This document shows positions 1-11,587 of a stretch of 64,000 nucleotides of DNA, one piece after another. This stretch comes from Lepus europaeus (lineage: Eukaryota; Chordata; Mammalia; Lagomorpha; Leporidae), in contig NC_084850.1 in NCBI RefSeq assembly GCF_033115175.1, positions 21,359,218 through 21,423,217 of the forward strand. Direction: 5' to 3'. A model generated the notes under the pieces. That model did not search any database. It worked only from the letters and a program-made list of their open reading frames with translations, and was not told the DNA's origin. How positions within the stretch are numbered: position 1 is the stretch's first letter; every line of letters starts with the position of its first letter. The position numbers were made by a program, and so were the translations under genes.

Positions 1-133
1 CTCTGTTTATCAGAAAGGCCTTTCCCAGAAAGGACCCGAAACTAATTCAGCCTGATGTTGCACCAACTGGTAATAGCAGGGTTTTGTAGAGATGACTGAG
101 GCTAAAAATTACCTAGTGCTATTCCTAATTGTA

Positions 134-258
134 TGAGAGTACCTTAAAAAGTTCATGGAAAAATGAAATTGAAAGATGCTTCCTTTTGGTAAAAGGAAAT
201 AGTCCATGCAGTTTGTGTGTTAATATTTTTTCATGATCTTTTTAAAGACTCCTGTATG
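134..258 (+). repeat. mariner-like MITE, degraded
   Basis: GAGAGTACCTTAAAAAGTTC at left; TTTTTCATGATCTTTTTAAA then GACTCC at right. Confidence 0.6.
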
Positions 259-1604
259 CATGAATTCCAAAATTTTTCACAACAAAATAAATATATATTT
301 TAATTCTGTTTTCATGATTGTTTGGAGTTCCCTCATACTACCAGTCTTGTATTCTCCTGGAAATTTGTGGTCAGTAGATTCAGGATATGGTCTGGGAATC
401 TGTTTTTAACAAGGGCTCTAGGTGATTCTTATCCCAAGGAAAAACTGGGAGAACAAGGTATAAAGCATGATCCCTAGGATTTTTTCAATAAAGCCTTCTA
501 TTTCTAAACTGGAAACTCAAATATGTATGTCTAGGCAGTACTGTGTCAAGGATTTTTTAAAAATGTATTAATAAAACAGACATTATGTTTAAAGAGCATC
601 CTATAACTTCCACTATATATACCATATACCTTACCTCCATTAGAACCTGATAAGAGCCTGGTAAACTGGCTAAATGGGTAGGGCAACAATCCTTGTGCCC
701 ACTTTAGTGATGAGGAAAATCAGCAACAGTGTGCTTGTGATGTAATTGAAGAGAAAGCCAATGGACCTTAAATGATGCTGGATCAACCTAAAGATGCCCA
801 CTTTCACAGAAGAATACTTTACAACACAGACAATAGACAAAGTATGAAGAGATGCAGAGCCCAAGGGTACCTTGAAGTAAACTGGAGTCAAACACCTCTC
901 AAAGCTAGGAGATATGTCTGTGTTTGAAAACTCAGTTAATTCCTATGGCATCATGCAATTTTTCTGCACTGGATTCTCATGAGATCAGTACCAGTTACAT
1001 TTTTCACAAGTGCATATTTTACCTCAAACCAGTCTGACCAGCACGGGAAGTACCAGCTTTGGTCCTTTTGCAATACCCTGCTACCTAACCAGTTTATGTT
1101 CGCCAAAGTGACACACTGGGCCAGGTGAAGACGGAGATGTTCTCTGAGGCCTTGCCTAAGATCCTCTCCAAGCCTACTGAAGGTCTCAGATGAAGTAGAC
1201 ATGAAAGATTTCATTTCTTCGAATTGCATTCATTTCTTTTGGGGATCAGACATTACACTGGCAGGTGTGAGCTGGCTAAAAGGAACTCATGGTATAGGTA
1301 GGAAAGAACAGTAGACATAACCATGACTAGTGATTACCTAGGCCAGAAGAATGACAAAACAAAAGAAGCAACATTCTATGGTGATAAGGCAGCCAGAGAA
1401 GGGTATTATGAACTGAGACAATCAGCGAGTAACAGTATCAGAGGCCGGAGCCTAAGGCAGGTCTACTGGTAGCCCATTGCTGGGGTGGCAAATCAGAGAC
1501 TTTTTTGAGATTTACACTTGTGGAGAGGGGAGCTGTGGATGCCACCCGTAACTCTGCCTTTCTGAAAGTCATTAAGAGTTAATTTTGAAAATTCCATCTT
1601 TAAC
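259..1604 (+). other. upstream flank, nothing recognised
   Basis: About 1.3 kb of AT-rich sequence. - strand frames at 670-891 and 951-1229 (73 and 92 codons) match no family I know and lack gene signals. Confidence 0.4.
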
Positions 1605-1618
1605 AATACTCCAAGGTG

Positions 1619-1949
1619 GGCCGGCGCCGTGGCTCACTTGGTTAATCCTCCACCTGCTGCGCCGGCATCCCATATGGGCACCGGGTTCTAGTCCTGGTTG
1701 CTCCTCTTCCAGTCCAGCTCTCTGCTGTGCCCTGGGAAGGCAGTAGAAGATGGCCCAGGTGCTTGGGCCCCTGCACCCACGTGGGAGACTGGGAGGAAAC
1801 ACCTGGCTCCTGGCTTCAGATCGGCACAGCTCCAGCCGTAGCGGCCATTTGGGGAGTGAACCAATGGAAGGAAGATCTTTCTCTCTGTCTCTCTCTCTCT
1901 CTCACTGTCTATAACTCTACCTGTCAAATAAATTTTTAAAAATAATAAT
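1619..1949 (+). mobile_element. CSINE
   Basis: Full-length copy starting GGCCGGCGCCGTGGCTCAC with a CT-rich 3' region and A-rich tail. The target-site duplication AATACTCCAAGGTG lies at 1605-1618 and 1950-1963. The longer open frames here on both strands are SINE shadows. Confidence 0.93.
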
Positions 1950-1963
1950 AATACTCCAAGGTG

Positions 1964-2469
1964 CCTACGGAAGTTACTGACTGTGGGACCTCCTTTCAAG
2001 GGGGTGCATTTGAGGCAACCGGTGCTGGCTGAGGTGTCTCAGGATCTGCTGTGTTGCAGGAATTACCAAGTGTATTGAGCACGTCGGAGGAGGATCGCAG
2101 AGGCGCTTGTATAGGGTGATGAGGTTTGAAGCAGAAGAGTAACAGTCAGAGCCACACTTCAGACAGATCTTCGGGCTACTATCTGCAAAACGGTTTAGAC
2201 AGCAAAGAGCGGCAGGCAGAGTTCAAACGGGAAGCTAAAAAGTCCTGGAGCCCACGGTCACTGAGACAAGTCATGGAGATAGAATCCACAAAGCTCGAGT
2301 CCTCATGGTGGCATGCGGGAGCGGCTGGGGGGTGTGAGGGAAGAAATCAAGTGCAAAATAAGAGCTCTGTGTGACACTCCATTTCCCCCCAGGGGGCTGC
2401 GGGAGGGAAAGGGCAAATCAGAGGACAGAGAAGGAAGAGACTTGGAGCCCAGAGAAGAAAGAAACCAGG
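1964..2469 (+). other. unique flank directly upstream of the CpG island
   Basis: About 0.5 kb between the CSINE and the GC boxes, rising in GC toward the promoter. No TATA box and no gene. Confidence 0.45.
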
Positions 2470-3660
2470 CAGCAACACCGAGGCCCCGCCCCCAGAGCTG
2501 GCCCCGCCCTGGCTCCGCCTCTTCTGCCTTCCTCTTCCCGCCCACCTTTCAGCCACAGCTCATCCTCGAGGGCGGGGAGAGGTGGCATTTGAGTCCTCCG
2601 GTATCCCAGCAGGCAGTGCAGCCTGGAGACGCTGACAAAGGAGCGGAGGAGCAGTAGCAGCTGCTTTCCGAGGAGCTAGTGTTGCCGAGGTGAGAGTCCC
2701 CCACCGTCCCGTCACCCACTTCCTCCGTCTTCGGGAAGACGTGGAAGTTACGTGGCCGAGAACCCCCGCGGCAAGAATGACCCATCCCCAAGCGGGAGCT
2801 TGGCTGTGTGACTGACAGCTGGGCTGCGCGGCGCCGGACTGCGGTGGGCGGCGGGGAGGAGGCGCTGGGTTGCTTTTCTGCCCCATCTCCGACTGTCCGC
2901 GGCCCTGCCGCCAGTGGCTGCCCGCCGCAGGCTCTGATCAGCTAGTGTGTGGCTCGCTCTTGCCCGAACGAAGGCAGGCTCGGGAGCTTCCTGGTGCCTG
3001 TCCCGCGGAGCTCGGTTGCCCCGGGGATGCGGCTCCTGGGACAACTCTTCCGCGGACTTGCGAGGAGGGCTTGGGGCGGGAGATTGATTCCCAGGCAGGG
3101 TGACACCGTCCTCGCCCTTCCTCCAGCCTAGCAGCCCGCCACAGACACACACTCACACACTCGCACACACATCCCCCCCTCCCGCGAGCAACTGGAAGGA
3201 AATCGCCGGTGCTGGGAGCGAGGCGTCCCGGGATGGCTTCAGCTCTGCTCTCCGCCTGGAGGGAGATTAGAGTAGGTTGGACAGGCGGGAGGGGGGAGGG
3301 GGAGAGCGAATGCCTTCTCGGAATAATGAGGGGGAGGTGTGGGGGGTACGTGGCCTGTTCTTCCCCTCCCTGGACCTCCGCACGGATCCTGATGGTTGCA
3401 CCAGCTGCTCGGCTGTAAACAGGCTCACATGACCGGTTTCACATGGAGCGAGCCGCCCGAGTGGGGACGAGGGCTGAACGGCTGGGCCCCAGTCAGATGG
3501 AGCAGAAGTCCTGGGACGGACCGTTTTAGACTTCCTCCCCGATCCTCCAGGCCCTGATCAGTGTTCTACGATTTCTCCTTCCGGGAAAGTTAGTTATCTC
3601 TGCCCTGCCCGGACTGCAGGAGCCTTTCCACCCCCCCCCCGTGAAATCGAAGGAGCCTAA
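2470..3660 (+). promoter_or_regulatory. MOSPD1: MOSPD1 CpG-island promoter
   Basis: This is the only long GC- and CpG-rich stretch in an otherwise AT-rich window. The upstream edge (2483-2545) carries a run of GC boxes (CCGCCC-type cores near 2487, 2505 and 2538), typical of Sp1/KLF-driven TATA-less housekeeping promoters. I see no TATA box. The island continues through the predicted first exon into the start of intron 1, ending in a C-run near 3630. The transcription start is not determined by sequence alone; about 2550-2600 is likely. Confidence 0.85.
2560..2689 (+). other. MOSPD1: MOSPD1 exon 1 (5' UTR), predicted
   Basis: The 3' boundary is a strong donor after GTTGCCGAG, with the intron starting GTGAGAG at 2690. 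It lies inside the CpG island, just downstream of the GC boxes. The exon carries no start codon that leads into the MOSPD1 frame, so it is non-coding. The 5' end is a guess from promoter position. It would splice over about 13.9 kb to the acceptor at 16547. Confidence 0.6.
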
Positions 3661-5684
3661 CGTCGAGGGGAGAGCAAATAGTGAATGAAATGGTCCTGGC
3701 TTTTGGACCTATGGGGGAGATCAGAAGAGAACAGAAACCTGCAAAATTGGGCCCTTTGGGTCTTCCCTAAAGAGCAGTCCTGTCGGAATTCACTGCACTC
3801 CAAATGAGAATTCCAGACAAAAGGGGAAAAGTGTGCTTTTTTCAGGCAAGGCACACATGGGGTTTAAAATATTCTTGCTGATGAAGATCTTGTCCACACT
3901 TCCTCTAAGTACTGGGAAATCTTTTTGCCTATAAAATATTATATTCAGGTTGTTGAATAGGGGGTGAACACCAGCTTTTAGATTATATGTATATTTGAGT
4001 GTACAGCAGTGGAAAGTTTGGAAAACAGGAAACAGGGCCAAATGTGACTTTCAACTTGTTCATATCTACATATCCAAACAGGATGCAAGATTAAACTAGT
4101 TTCTGAAACATTTCTGGAACCGTTAAAACAACAGTGGTTTACTTCAATGCCAGGATATGTGAAATTTGGGGTTTTTTTTTTAAATCCATGAGGAGTAGTT
4201 GTGATAGATTCCCTTCGCATTATAAATAAATGTTAAGAGGCAGTATAAAGCTATCCCTTTGCAGGCAAGGTTAGGCTATAGAACACATAGCTTACAAAAT
4301 AATGTGTTTCTTCCTTGAATTGTCTATGCACATTTTCTCAGAATTGTTATTAAATATTTTTTCTCACAGGGCTTTTACATTTAAGTTCATTTTCTGAAAA
4401 CATAAAACAATTAAGTAACTGCAAGAAAAAAGTTACCCCATTCCTTAACAGCCAATTAAGTAATGTGCTACTATTCTTTTTCTGTTGTTTTTTTTTTTTA
4501 AGTTTAAGGTGAAGAATAGAGATACTTTAAATCTTGCCTAAAACTTAACAGAGGGCAGATTAGTAGTGTGGCTGTAAATTTTGTTTGGCCACCTTGAGAC
4601 ATTCTGGAGAATCTTGCCCTACAATAAATATATTAAAAAGTTATTCCTGGAGACCCTCAATTTCTTCCTACCATGAAGATTTTGTTTGAAATCTCCAAGG
4701 TCCCCTATTGCTCTACAATTGCATAAGAGTACCATTTTTGATTGAGAATTGTTCTTGGACAAAATACATTGGTAAATAAGCCAAGATACGGATATCAGTC
4801 AAAAGAAGATGATTGATTAAACATTAAATACAAAATTCTCATGAGGTAAATTAGCCATTCAGTTTGCCCTGTACCTCTCACACTCTTCATCAAGAAATTG
4901 AAGATGGCCTCAGCTAAATTCCTGCCTCCAAAATTAGAAATAACAGCTCCACTTGACTCTCTTGACCTTCAGGGCATAGTACAAATCTGATTCTTTCACT
5001 CAATTCCAGCTTCCTGGATTAAGCAGGCTCTTCGATGAGTGCTAAAAGAAGAAGGGCTTAGTAGGGTCTCACTTTGGCAGGACCCTGGTTGGATCACCAG
5101 AACCAATGTCTGGGTTTTAGCTTTGAGGGGTTCAGATTTTAATTTTGTCAGCACATCCAGAAATGATAAGTCCCAGGGATTGGTTGACACCAAACTCAGA
5201 AAAGATTTCTGTTAATATGCCAGTCTAAGTTAGAGAGAGAAGTACAGCTGCCAAGCAGACAGGAGACTTGTACCCACCACAGCACCCTTTGATCTTCACT
5301 CTATGGAAACCCATGGAGATTGCTCTTCACCTCCCCTTTGAATTAGGGCCTATGCAGACGACTTCTTTCAAACTTAGCAATTGATGTATTCAGCAAGATT
5401 GCAGCTGTCCTTTCTACAAAAACCATTTCAGCCACACCGTTGTAGCAACGGGTTGAACCTGGGTCACCTCTGAAACATCTCTAAAGTCTGTGTCCTCTCC
5501 ATTCCTACTGCTTTAACCCAGGCCCTCATGGTCTCTTCATGCCACTTTGATTTAACAGTTATTTATTTTTTTATTACACCTGCTCTGGAGTTAGGGGCTG
5601 TGCTTGATTGGTCAATGACAAGCATTCTCCCCCAGTCTTATCAGGTCACTCCTGTTTAAAATCCTCTCGGAGCTTTCACATCGC

Positions 5685-5855
5685 CTGCAGGGGTGGCTCT
5701 CAGCATTGAGCAGTACACTAGAGAGGGGTGTATTAAGACACTGATGGCTAGGCCCCAATCCTGCAATTCCTGATTCAGTAGGTCTAGGGTAGGAACCAAG
5801 AATTTGCAAGGTGAAGCAACGACTTTGCTGGGCACCACAGTTTGAGTCCCACTGG
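5685..5855 (+). repeat. MER5A-like DNA transposon fragment
   Basis: CCTGATTCAGTAGGTCTAGG, AACCAAGAATTTGCAAGG and CACCACAGTTTGAGTC match the hAT-Charlie MITE MER5. Confidence 0.7.
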
Positions 5856-6101
5856 CCCAGAAGATCAAGTCTAAACTCCCAAACTTGGCTGACAAGATCT
5901 TTCACAACCTGGCCTTCAGTTTATTTTCCCAGCCTTATCTCTTGTCACCCTACTCCCACCCCACCCCCCACCCAGGCATGCTATTTTTTTTTTTAACAAA
6001 TGCAATGCCAAAGCCCATTTTAAGTGTCCCTTTCCTGCCTCTACACGTATGAGGGAACTTACAAAAGTTCGTGGAAAATGGGATTAAAAGAGAAATTTGA
6101 G

Positions 6102-6380
6102 AATGGGTGTTCAGCTTAGCAGTAAAAATGCCTGTGTCCCACATTGGAGTGCCTGGGTTTGGTTCTAGGCGGTGGCTCCTGACTCTAGCTTCCTGCTAGT
6201 GTAGACCCTGGGACATAGCAGTGTTGGCTCAAGTAATTGAGCTGGCCACCCATGTGGGAGACCTGACTTGGTTTGAGCTCCTGGTTTCAGCTCAGCCCTG
6301 GTATTTGTGGGTATTTGGGGAATTGCATTAGTAGATGAGAATCTTGTCTGTCGGTTTCTCAAATGAATCTTTTTTTTAAT
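6102..6380 (+). mobile_element. old divergent CSINE (CSINE3-like)
   Basis: Matches the older C-repeat form (GGAGTGCCTGGGTTTGGTTC, CACCCATGTGGGAGACCTG), ending in AATGAATC and a T/A-rich tail. It lies inside the mariner-like element. Confidence 0.7.
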
Positions 6381-6448
6381 ATTAAAAAAATTATTTTAGT
6401 GCAGAAATGTTGAAGTCCATACATAGCTTTCTCATAATATCCATTTCT

Positions 6449-6763
6449 TTTTTTTTTAAATATTTATTTATTTATTTGAAAGGCAGAGTTACACAGAGAG
6501 AGAGGAGAGGCAGAGAGAGAGAGATTTTCCATCCGCTGGTTCACTCCCCAATTGGCTGCAACGGCCGGAGCTGTGCTGATCTGAAGCCAGGAGCCAGGAG
6601 CTTCCTCCAGGTCTTCCCATACAGGTGCAGGGGACCAAGGCCTTGGGCCATCTTCTACTGCCCTCCCAAGCCATAGCAGGGAGCTAGATGGAAAGTGGAG
6701 CAGCCGGGTCTCGAACCGGTGCCTATATGGGATGCCTGTGCTTCAGGCCACAGCACCAGCCCC
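6449..6763 (-). mobile_element. CSINE
   Basis: T-run at left, head (…CACCAGCCCC) at right. The target-site duplication CATAATATCCATTTCT at 6433-6448 and 6764-6779 is perfect over 16 bp. Confidence 0.93.
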
Positions 6764-6929
6764 CATAATATCCATTTCTATGAATATTTTGAAGTACCCT
6801 TGTGTTCTTCTTGGAATATACTCTCCACACACTCCTACTGCAAACTGCTTAAGACGGTTGTCACTTTCTTTATGTTCCCAGAGCACTTGGTATCTACCAG
6901 CATTTTAACTTGTCACATCTCCTAATTAC

Positions 6930-7068
6930 TGCTGTGTATTTATTTCTTCTGCTAGACTGAATATTGGAGAACTGAGACAGGGTTTCCATTTTTTCCCTTC
7001 ATATTTCTTAGCGCTGTGCCTAAATACACTTGTTACAGGTGCTCAGTAAATGTTTGTTGAACAAATTT
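6930..7068 (+). repeat. L2 3'-end fragment
   Basis: CACTTGTTACAGGTGCTCAG, TAAATGTTTGTTGAACAAA: typical L2 3' end. Confidence 0.65.
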
Positions 7069-7149
7069 GCAATTCTAAAACGTCTGAGAGTGCTATATAT
7101 GCTTTATATAATGGATTAATGTACATTTGGCTTTGACAATTGCACATCT

Positions 7150-7457
7150 TTTTTTTTTCTAAAGATTTATTTATTTGAAAGGCAGAGTTACAGAGAGAAA
7201 GGTCTTCCATCCACTGGTTCACTCCCCAAAGGGCCACAATGACTGGAGCTGGGCCAATCCGAAGCTGAGAGCAAGGAGCTTCTTCAAAGTCTCCCACGTG
7301 GGTCCTGGGGCCCAAGGACTTGGGCCATCTTCTACTACTTCCCCAGGCCATAGGAGGGAGCTGGGTCGGAAGTGGAGCAGCCGGGACTCCAACAGGTGCC
7401 CATATGATGGCCAGTACCGCTGGCAGCACCTTTACCCTCTATGCCACAGCATGGGCC
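7150..7457 (-). mobile_element. CSINE
   Basis: Poly-T and GATTTATTTATTTGAAAGGC at the left edge, head ending GGGCCCC at the right. Confidence 0.88.
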
Positions 7458-7655
7458 CCAGCATACATCTTGAAATAACTGAAGACATACTGGGATGTTG
7501 TAAATAACATATTTATTCTAACAGGATCAGAGTTGGAAATTAACACATTTGAAAAAAAATAATTTTTAGAAGATGTTACTGTAGTATATTCATTTTTTAA
7601 ATCCTCAAATACACACTGCAGAATTTTTACATCTTGAATATGGAAAAAAATAAGG

Positions 7656-7990
7656 GCCGGGACTGTGGTATAGAAGGTTAAGCCACTGTCTGCAGTGCCA
7701 GCCTCCATATGGGCACCTATTCGAGTCCTGGCTGCTCCACTTCCAATCTAGCTCTGTGTTAACGTGCCTGGGAAAGCAGTAGAAGAGGGCCCAAGTCCCT
7801 AGGCCCCTGCACTCATGTGGGAGACCTGGAAGAAGCTACTGGCTCCAGGCTTCTGCCTGGCCCAGCCTGGCTGTTGCAGCCATTTGGGGGATGAACCAAC
7901 CAGAGGATGGAAGCTCTTTGCATCTCCTTGCTCACTCTCTATATATAACTCTGACTTTCAAATAAATAAATATCTTTTTTTTAAAAAAGA
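7656..7990 (+). mobile_element. CSINE
   Basis: Starts GGCCGGGACTGTGGTATAG and ends TTTCAAATAAATAAATATC plus an A/T tail. Older and diverged. Confidence 0.85.
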
Positions 7991-8166
7991 AAGTATGTAA
8001 AAATAAAATTGCCTAATACTGAACAATGATCGTTAAGATGTAAAACGAATATCATAGAGTGAAAGAGTTGACTTAAAGTATGTGCCAGCTGTTGGAAATC
8101 CTAGTACACAATACTGGGAGTACACAAAGAGGAAGAGAGCTGAGTTTATGAAGTGGGAGGGAGAGT

Positions 8167-8494
8167 TTTTTTTTTTTTAAGATTTATTTATTTATTTGAA
8201 AGGCAGAGTGACAGAGGCAGAGAGAGAGAAAAAAATCTTTCATCCACTGGTTCACTCCCCAAATGGCCACAATGGCCGGAGCTGAACTGATCAGAAGCCA
8301 GGAGCCAGGAGCTTCTGCCGGGTCTCTCACGTGGGTGCAGGGGCCCAAGGACTTGGACCATCTTCCACTGCTTTCCCAGGCCATAGCAGAGAGCTGAATC
8401 GGAAGAGGAGCAGCCGGGACTCGAACCAGGGCCTACATGGGATACTGGCGCCTCAGGCATCGGCTTTAACAGCTAAGCCACAGGGCCAGCCCCA
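8167..8494 (-). mobile_element. CSINE
   Basis: T-run, AAGATTTATTTATTTATTTG, body, and head ending GGGCCAGCCCC. Confidence 0.9.
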
Positions 8495-8757
8495 GAGAAA
8501 GAGGTTTTAATACTAGTGATACTAAAGCAACAAAAATTGCTGCTCTTAACTGTTTAGTATTACGTTGGCTATTGGCAAGGACTACACCAAGTGTGGAGGA
8601 AGGTGATAGCTCCCGGGCCCAGATAAAAAGGAGCCAACCTGAAGGTGGAGCTGGGAACCCTAATCAGAATAAACAGCAACAACTAGGGAAGGTAGTTTCA
8701 GTAGCTGGGACACCGGCCAAGCAGAGGGTCACTAGTTTCTGGGAAAGGTTGTATTTC

Positions 8758-9434
8758 TTTTTTTTTTTAAGATTTATTTGGCCGGCGCCGCGGCTCACTA
8801 GGCTAATGCTCCACCTTGCGGCGCCGGCACACCGGGTTCTAGTCCCGGTCGGGGCACCGATCCTGTCCCGGTTGCCCCTCTTCCAGGCCAGCTCTCTGCT
8901 GTGGCCAGGGAGTGCAGTGGAGGATGGCCCAAGTGCTTGGACCCTGCACCCCATGGGAGACCAGGAGAAGCACCTGGCTCCTGCCATCGGATCGGCGCGG
9001 TGCGCCGGCCGCAGCGTGCCTACCACAGCGGCCATTGGAGGGTGAACCAATGGCAAAAAGGAAGACCTTTCTCTCTGTCTCTCACTGTCCACTCTGCCTG
9101 TCAAAAATAAAAATTAAAAAAAATTTTTAAAAAAGATTTATTTATTTATTTATTTGAAAGTCAGAGTTATACAGAGAGAGGAGAGGCAGAGAGAGAGGTC
9201 TCCCATCCGCTGGTTCACTACCCAATTGGCAGCAACGGTCAGGAGCCAAGTGCTTCTTCTGGGTCTCCCACGTGGGTGCAGGGGCCCAAGGACTTGGGCC
9301 ACCTTCTACTACTTTCCCAGGCCATGGCAGAGAGCTGGATCAGAAGTGGAGCAGCCAGGACTCGAACCGGCGATCATATGGGTTGCCAGCACTGCAGGTG
9401 GCGGCTTTACACACTACACCACAGCGCTGGCCCT
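8758..9434 (-). mobile_element. older CSINE, split by a young CSINE in its tail
   Basis: The T-run and AAGATTTATTT start at 8758. The element resumes at 9133 and ends GCGCTGGCCC at 9434. An imperfect flanking duplication (GAAAGGTTGTATTTC against GAAAGGGTATATTTC) brackets it. Confidence 0.85.
8780..9132 (+). mobile_element. young CSINE nested in an older CSINE tail
   Basis: Starts GGCCGGCGCCGCGGCTCAC and ends CTGCCTGTCAAAAATAAA. The duplication AAGATTTATTT is at 8769-8779 and 9133-9143. Confidence 0.9.
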
Positions 9435-9984
9435 GAAAGGGTATATTTCGCATTATCCTTTACTGTTTCCAAACTTTGAACCGTTTCAGTACAAGAATCC
9501 CCTAGGATCACTTATTTCATTTGACTTTCCTTGTAGCCCTCTCTTGCTAAAGAAAGGGGGAGAGAAGGAAAATATGAGAATAAGTTTTTAAAGTGGTCTC
9601 TGTGTTCTTTAGCAAGCTCCAAGTTTTGAATTTAATGTGGTAAAATATATTGAAACTCCTTGTCTATCTCTAAGTCCTCTCTTTTCCCTACGCTGGTCAG
9701 TGCATTGAGGAAAGCTGTATTCACACCTTAGGGTACTGGTCTCTCTGAACGGATAGTGGAAAGTGTATATAAAGCTCTGAGAGTGTTTACGTTGCTTTCT
9801 GTGGGAGAGTAGTTTGCAAACTGGTCACAAGGTGGTGTTCACACATAAGGTTTTCTTTCAAATTTCACCAAGGATTGCTTTTCTGTGCCATTGGTACAGA
9901 GGACAAGGACAGAGCCCTTTGCTATATCACTAGCTCCCAGTTGCACTGTCTGCCTATAAGGTTGGGGGTATACTAGAACTCAAA

Positions 9985-10617
9985 TTTGTTTTTAAGATTT
10001 ATTTAAAAGGCAGAGTTAGATGGAGCTGGTGCTGTGGCCTAGTGGGCTAAAGCCTCTGCCTGTGGTGCCAGCACCCCAGTGGGCACCGGTTTGAGTCCCG
10101 GCTGCTCCACTTCTGATCCAGCTCTCTGCTATGGCCTGGGAAAGCAGTAGAAGATGGCCCAAGCACTTGAGTCCGTGCACCCACGTGGGAGACCTGGGTG
10201 GGAGACCTGGAAGAAGCTCCTGGCTCCTGGCTTCAGATCGGCGCAGCTCCAGCTGTTGCAGCTCTCTGGGGAGTGAACCACCAGAAGGAAGACCTCTCTC
10301 TCTCTCTCTTTCTTTCTCTGCCTTTCAAATAAATAAAATTAAATTAAAAAGGCAGAGAGAGAGAGAGAGATCTTCCATCCACTGTTTCATTCCCCAAATG
10401 GCTGCAACCTCCAGGACTGAGCCAAGCCGGAGTCAGGAGTTTCATCTGGGTCTCCCACGTGGGTGCAGGGGACCAAGCACCTGGACTATCCTCTGCTGCT
10501 TTCCCAGGAGCATTAGCAGGGAGCTGGATCTGAAGTGGAATAGCCAGGACTCGGCTATATGGAATGCTGGCGCTGCAGGCCAGGGCTTTAACCCACTGGG
10601 CCACAGCACCAGCCCCT
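9985..10617 (-). mobile_element. older CSINE, split by a + strand CSINE
   Basis: Left piece TTTTTAAGATTTATTTAAAA to about 10020. It resumes at about 10348 and ends CACAGCACCAGCCCC at 10617. Confidence 0.8.
10022..10347 (+). mobile_element. CSINE nested in an older CSINE
   Basis: Head GGAGCTGGTGCTGTGGCC at left, CTTTCAAATAAATAAAATT tail at right. The duplicated site is AAAAGGCAGAG. A short GGTGGGAGACCT duplication lies inside near 10187-10210. Confidence 0.85.
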
Positions 10618-10864
10618 GAGCCTCAGATTTCTCATCACCACTGGCTCAGTTAGGCCCAAAGGAGCCAGGGGAGCCGGGAGGGAAACAGAAGGAAGAAGGG
10701 GAAGAGAGTGCAGGCAGCTGGAAAGGCTGATTCTCTCTGCTCTCCTTTCACTCCAGCCCAAACTTGAGCTGCCTCTTAGAGTTTATTCTTCCTCTAATAG
10801 GATCTCTTGCCTGTCTTTTATGGACAGAGTGCTCAGCTATGGGGAGGGGAGAGTTATTTGTAGA

Positions 10865-10892
10865 CACTTAGCAAACCTCAGTTTGCTAAGTG
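10865..10892. repeat. perfect 12-bp inverted repeat, 4-nt loop
   Basis: CACTTAGCAAAC - CTCA - GTTTGCTAAGTG. Confidence 0.95.
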
Positions 10893-11242
10893 CCCAACAC
10901 TGATCTTGGGTCTATGAGAGCTACAAAACACCCCCACACACAAAATCAGTATGGTATAATGCCTAAAATCTGATTGAGATGTCAAAGTCAATTCACACAA
11001 AACCAGTGTCAAAATGTTCGGTCGACATAATAAGCACGTTAAAATATGAAATTAATAAGAACTGTGTAGATAAGAGTAGTAGAGGAACTCCACAAGGAGA
11101 GGGGATTTGAACAAGGCTTTGAAGAATGAGCAAAAGTTGGCTGTCTGCAGAAGAATAGGGAAAACCGTGGTTATTAGTACCCTAATGAATAGAGCGTGAC
11201 AAACACAGCTACTGTTCCATAACCAGGAAAAGAACGTGTGTG

Positions 11243-11587
11243 GAGGCTGGTGCTGTGGCCTAGTAGGCTAAAGCCTCTGCCTGTGGTGCCAGCACCCCGT
11301 ATGGGTGCTGGTTCGAGTCCCGGCTGCTCCACTTCCCATCCAGCTCTCTGCTATGGCCTGGGAAAGCAGGAGAAGATGGCCCAAGTCCTTGGGCCCCAGC
11401 ACCCACGTGGGAGACCTGGAAGAAGCTCCTGGCTCCTGGCTTCGGATCGGCCCAGCTCCAACCACTGTGGCCATTTGGGGAGTAAACCAGCAGATGGAAG
11501 ACCTCTCTGTCTCGTCTCTGTCTCTCCCTCTCCCTCTCCCTGTCTATAACTCTACCTGTCAAAATAAATTTTTCAAATATTTTTAAA
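11243..11587 (+). mobile_element. CSINE
   Basis: Head GAGGCTGGTGCTGTGGCC, TC-rich region near 11500-11550, tail ACCTGTCAAAATAAATTTT. Confidence 0.9.

Larger units (their letters stand above)
6051..6801 (+). mobile_element. mariner-like inverted-repeat element, interrupted by two SINEs
   Basis: The left inverted repeat (GAGGGAACTTACAAAAGTTC) is at 6051; the right one (TTTTGAAGTACCCTT) ends near 6801. The central spacer is split by an old CSINE at about 6102-6380 and by a - strand CSINE at 6449-6763. Once both are removed, about 150 bp of MITE-like element remains. Confidence 0.7.

Noticed and set aside
951-1229. 92-codon - strand frame upstream of MOSPD1
   Set aside because: No family resemblance; flanking DNA gives no support for a processed pseudogene (no A-tail or duplications).
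2748-3418. Several open frames in the CpG island, both strands
   Set aside because: GC-rich DNA has few stop codons; frames overlap each other and show no conserved motif.
8572-9045. 157-codon open frame on the + strand
   Set aside because: Most of it is CSINE sequence; the frame is a shadow of the SINE.
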